The position numbers were made by a program, and so were the translations under genes. A model generated the notes under the pieces. The model was not told the origin of the DNA, did no database searches, and saw nothing but the letters and a program-made list of their open reading frames with translations. A DNA stretch of 32,557 nucleotides from Marinilabilia sp. (GTDB lineage Bacteria > Bacteroidota > Bacteroidia > Bacteroidales > Marinilabiliaceae): positions 1 through 32,557 of the forward strand of contig NZ_JADQBH010000082.1 of assembly GCF_016278715.1 (NCBI RefSeq). Direction: 5' to 3'. Positions 21,601 to 27,600 of the stretch are shown here, piece by piece (positions within the stretch are counted from its first letter, which is position 1; the number at the start of each line of letters is the position of its first letter).

Positions 21601-24600
21601 CAGGCGTTACGTTGAAACTTCCGTCGTTACCACCGTTGCAGGAAACATTAGAAATAGCAGGATCGATCGTCAATGAAAAATCATCCGGACGATTCACCGT
21701 CACTGTGGAACTTTGAATAGTACAACCATTAGCGTCAATAATGTTGACACGGTAATCACCAATGCCTACAGGATCAAGTGTCTGACTGTTCATTAAAGTT
21801 GTCCATACTTCCGGGGGCCCTGGAGAATCCAGTCTTTCCCAGATATAATCATAAGGAGCAACACCACCTGTGGCAATAGCAGTGACCACTCCATCGGTGC
21901 TATTGAAACAACTGACATCGGTAGCAGAAGCAGTAACAGCTAATGTATTGGTATAAGCTATGGTATAGCTTTCGGTAACAGTACAATTGGATTCATCAAG
22001 GTCTTCAACAACAACGTCGTAAGTCCCGGGAGACAAGTCACTTAAATCTTCACTGTTGACCTGAGATGCAGAAACAGTTCCTCCGGCACTTGCAGTCCAG
22101 GTATATATAAAGTTACCTGAACCTCCGCTAACTGTGATATCGATACTTCCATTGTCCTGACCACTACATGTAGGATGCATCAGGGTATCTTCGATGGTAA
22201 TATTCTCTAATGAAAACTGAGTTACAAACAGACAATTCGCAGGATTGGTTGAATTGGAATCATAAACCTGAAGGGTGTAGGTGCCTTCGATTAAATAGTC
22301 CGGCCCGGTCATTAAATCAGTGATGCCAACCGGACTGGTTGGATTTGTCAGATCCACATCAGCATAAACCTGATTATTTTCCTGACGAACAATTCTTACA
22401 TTATAAATATTATCTCCAGAAATCTGCAGACCACCTGATACATTGAAGTTTACATAACCACTGGTCAGGTCGTCACATTCAATGCCGTAATCGGTAACGC
22501 TTACAGAAAATGGATCTGGTTCTGTAATGGTCACACTTTCAGTGGATGAGCAACCATTGTCATCAACCACCTCAAAAGAATATGTACCGGCTGAAAGTCC
22601 CGTAACCGTGTAATCGTTCAGGCCATTCCACGAATCCGAGACTGTACCGTAGTTTATTATGTAAAGTCCGGTGCCGCCGGTGACAGACAAACGCACACTT
22701 CCCGTGCTTTCTCCATTACAAGTGGTAACATGTGTCTCATTTTCAACATGCAAGTCAAGGACTGTGCGCTGATCAACGAAAATTGGGCCCGAAGTTCCTG
22801 AGCATGAACCATCAGTGGCAAGAACCCGATAGGCATCGGCCGGTAAACCGGAAATGGTTCTTGCATCTACCGAACCAGCATAAGCTGCCCAATTGGCGGG
22901 ATCTGATAAATCATCTGTTCCAAGGGTACCTGTAAATTCTTCCCAGGCAAAAGCATAGTCGGTTCCGGAAGGACGACCACTCACTGAAACTGTAATTTCT
23001 CCGGTTAATTCGCCGAAACAATCTACATCCTGAACGTTCTCAACATTGAAAGTAATATCGTCAGGTTCAGTAATTTCGAAGAAGAGGTTTTGTGAACATC
23101 CTACTGCATCAAGAACCTGAAGTTCGTAGTTGCCGGCAGGTAAATTCGGGTCTGGCCAATCTCCTGAATTAGCACTAATCGGAATAGGAGCACCAACATC
23201 CGGAATGATGGTAAATCTGTAATCACCACCGCTGACAAAAGCCACTCCCCCGCTCGCATCAAAAGTCACCTCCCCATCATTACCAAAACAAGTAGCATCT
23301 GAGAGTTTCGAGAAATTCAAAACCAACTCAGAATTCTGAGTGAGTTCAATGGTTTCTGAATAAGTCAAGGGTTGACCATCCTCCACTGTGGCGGTATAAT
23401 TTCCGGCAACCAGTCCGGTGTAGTTGGCATAAGTAGATCCGGAGTTAGAAGGCGTAATCACATCACCACTACTGTTAGTCAATGTAATAGATGCATAAGG
23501 CAACACTCCGCCTGTAGCCGTCAGACTGATTTCGCCATTATTGTTGCCGAAGCATGGTCCGGGATTTTTAGTTAAGACCGTTAAACCAAGGTCATCATTG
23601 TCATCAACATCCAAATTGAGCAATTCGTCCCAGCAACCATTAGCATCTGTCACTCTTACAGAATAAGTTCCGGCTGACAAATTCGTTTGAAGCGTCACAC
23701 CATCAGTAACTCCGGTACCTGTCCAGTCAATAGTGAATGGGGCCACCCCGCCGGTAATACTAATTTCAATGCTACCATCTCCGGCACCCGGAGTAGATTC
23801 ATTGGTAATGGCTACCAGATTCACAACCGGCTGACTGGTTGGGGCAGTAACCGTGTAATACCCTGATGTTGAGCAGTTATTCTGGCCAAAGATATCGACA
23901 CGATAATCGCCGCCAATGGTTATAGGGAAAGTATGACCATCAGTATCATTGGTTGTGGGAGATTGGTCAACTTGCACCCAATTACCAGACGATGCTTCCC
24001 TGTATAAAACATAATTAAAGCCTCCTGTATGGCCTGCTTGTGCTCCTTCGACTTGTATCTCACCAGGAGTGGTACAATCAACGTTAGTAAAACTACTGCT
24101 ATCAATAGTTACCAAACCATCCGGTTCATCAATCACTACAGGAGCTGCAAGCGTCTGAACACATGAAGGGTTACCGGCATCACGCACCTGCACATTGTAA
24201 GTACCTGCATAAAGATTGGTAAAGGTATATTGAGATGTACCGTTGGTTACCCAGGTAATACCATTGTCGATACTAAACTGGTAATTGCCTGACCCGACAT
24301 TAGTTGCAGTAACCCGGAATAATCCATCGTTGCCACCATAACAGGTGACATGATTAACAGTTGCAGGATCAGATGTTAATGTAATTGCTAAGGGTTCAGT
24401 CAAAGTTTCCGAAATGGATCCTGCAGCAAGAGGACATCCGTAACCATCGACTATAGTAATGGTATAAGTCTCATCTCCCAAACCGGTAAACTCACCGGTG
24501 TTACTGGTCCAGATATTAGCGGCGGCATCAGTCAATTTATAAGTAAAATCAGAAGAAAGACTGGAAGCCGAAACATGGATTTCTCCATCAAGAGCACCAT

Positions 24601-27600
24601 TACAAGTGGGATTAATTTTGTAGTCAACGACTGCAGTTACTTTGTTTTCGCGGACTTCGACGGAGCCGTTCATGATAGATTCACAGGCGTCAGTAACAGA
24701 AGGCAAAGTTGCCCGCACCGTATAAGTACCTTCTTCAGTTACCGCCGGAAAAGTAAAAGAAGTTTCCGACGCTAAACCAGTATAATCATCTACAACAGTC
24801 CCATCTCTTAACAATTCATAAAACACATCTTCTTCTGAAGAACTCAAACCTATAGTTGCATCACCTCCAAAACAATAGATACCTCCATCGGGAGTAGCCG
24901 GAGTTACATCAAAGACAGTTGGCGCGGAACGAATATTAAATTCTTTGGTACGGGTGGAAGTACATCCGTTCTGCTCATAAACATAAGTAATCTGTTCTGC
25001 TGACGATGCAGCAACCAGAGATGGATCGAACTCGGCGCGTCCGTTGTTATCTGTTCCGGCACCATCAACTTCATTATCAATGCCAGGTGCAGTAGGATTA
25101 CCAGGACTTCCAAGCATAAAATAACCGGAACCGGTGGCACCACCACCGGCATATCGTCCTGTATAAATAACAGGTGCACTGTTTTGGCAGAATTCGAGCG
25201 GATCGGAAGTTCCGAAGTTGACTGCAGGCGAAGGCTTTACTAGCACCTCGAAAGCATCATAAGCACTACAGCCAGCTGGTGTCGCTGCTGAATTATCGAA
25301 ATCCAGTTCAATATCAAAGGCAGTCCCTACAGGAGCACGACCGGGTTCAAAATAAACTGGTTCATCGCCGTCTCCCACAGCGCTTGCAGTTGAAACATAA
25401 GTGCGCGTACCAGTGGCGTCTTCTGTAAACAAGCAGGCGGTAGGAGCAGAAAAAGTATACGTTGCCAACTCAAAACCAGGATCAGCGACATAATTTGTCC
25501 CGTCAAAAATCAGATTTGTAGCCTCAACAGGATAATAGGTTTCATCACTTTCACAAAATTCATCACTTGCCAGTGCAATGCCTACATTGGGATCATTCAC
25601 AAAAATATCCAATGTTTCAATGTCAGTACAAAAGCCATCAGTAACGGTATGAGTCACGGTATGTGATCCTCCACCTGCAATGGCGGGATTAAATGTTGCA
25701 ACACCAACTCCCGGGCCGGAATAGTTACCTAAATTTGAAGGATCCAAAGAAACAACTCCGTGATCTACACAGTATGAAAGACTGCCGTCCGAAGTAGTAA
25801 AGGAGGCATCAATTTCATTTTGCACTTCAACGATAGTCTCTACAGAATTGACACATCCACTTCCGTCAGTATAGGTGTAAGTCACGGTGTAAGTTCCCTG
25901 TCCGACATTATTTGGAATAAAGCTATATCGATCGGCAGGATCATTAAAAGTCATTGTTTCTACAGTACCTGCACCATCATCTACTGTTAAAACACCACCC
26001 ACAGGATCAACATACCATTGCTGATCTGTGGTATTTTCATAACAACAAACTGGTGAAACATTGTGAAGAGTCAGGGTAGTACCAATCTGCACAGTATAAC
26101 TAACCGTAGCATCACAGTTATTGAGATCAGTGTATGAATAGGTGATAGTATGGTTGCCATTACCTGCTGTGGAAGCACTAAAAGTACCCTCTCCGGCAGC
26201 ACCATTTGTCACACTGGTACCAGGTCCGCTAAAAGTTCCGGTTCCATTGGTGTGATCTACCGGGTTACCGGTATCAATCGGGTCGCCAGTGGGATTAAAA
26301 TATGCTTTTAGCTCTATATCAGAGCTTGTCTCACACAGCACTAAATCAGGTGATGGGAATATAGCCCAGGGATCACCTGAACCCGCTTCACGCCAATAAA
26401 AATCAATGTCATCACTCAGGTCGTCATAAAAATCAGTGCTTTCATTTATGGTATTGGTACACCCTGTGGTAGGATCTGTATATTCATAACTAAAAGTATA
26501 ACTGTCACTTCCCGCACTTGAAATAGCGGCTCCCACATCAAAAGTTGCAGTACCGTCCCCGCCATCAACAAACCATGAAGGCATTGGACTACCATCAACC
26601 TCCCAGTTTGGATTTCCAGCCACATCATTAGGTGTACCAATAATAGTCTGAACCCCGGCATCAGCGCAATAACTGGCATTCAATCCACTAATATTTAAAC
26701 CCGGAGGATCATTAACTCTAATCTGATTAACTACTGAACTCGTACATCCATTACCATCGGTTGCTTCATAAATAATATTATGCCAACCAACTCCGGCAGC
26801 TACCGGGTCAAATGTGGCACTTGCTGCATCCACATTGGTCCCGGAAAAGTTACCTCCCGTATGTGTACCCGTTGGTACCAAACTAACCAAACCTTCATTA
26901 GAACACACTCTGGTACCATCCGGAGGATCGAAAGAAAGCGTTGGCAATGCATTTACAATAACCTCAATATCCCTGTCGTTGTAACATCCATTTCCGTCAG
27001 TTATCCGCACGTTATATGTTACACCTGGAAGATTGGGACTTTCAGTAATACTGGATAAAGATCCAATAGTTCCGGCAACATTGGAATTACTCCATCGATA
27101 AGAATAGCCTCCAACAGTATTAGAAGAAGAACCGGTAAGGGTAATATTGGATCCATCACAAACTTCTGTAGTAGCATTTCCTAGCCCATCAATAGCCACC
27201 CCGGTAGAACTGGTAAAGGAGATAGTAGGTAAATCATGCACTTCAAAATCTACTTGCCCTGCATTGGGAACAAGCGCACAGCTGGAGCCATCTTCAAGAT
27301 TGATTATGGCATAAGTATGTGTATTAATGGCTGTTGGATTTACTGAAAAGGTGTAATCAGTATCATTACTGCCTGAAACAGTAGCCACTGTAGTATTAGT
27401 AGTCGTATTGACCAACTCAAAAGAAAAGGGAGCACTCCCGGTAAGTGTCACATCAATCTCAAAAACTTCGCCAGAAGCAAAACATTTTTCATTATCAGCC
27501 TGAATAGTCAAGGCGGCACTGGGAGGATCATTTTCAATAATCGAAGGTGTACCTGGCATTGGTCTGGTACATCCGGCCAGATTGGTAGTCGCAACAGCAC

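Larger units (their letters stand above)
13580..24628 (-). repeat. Array of 41 SprB-type repeats
   Basis: I count 41 consecutive units averaging about 90 residues (residues 1464 to about 5146). Each is recognisable by C.G..DG.I.(V).V.GG, an aromatic strand, L.AGTY.V.V.D.NGC and a closing I.EP-type linker. This is the SprB repeat type found in large Bacteroidota gliding adhesins. Thirty-three units have both an early and a late cysteine, compatible with one disulfide each. The array is not a simple tandem series: units recur in a fixed ten-module order, described in the higher-order repeat entries. Confidence 0.9.

Noticed and set aside
13580-24628. CRISPR-like regular repetition
   Set aside because: The repeats are in-frame protein modules of about 270 bases, without short identical repeats or unique spacers.
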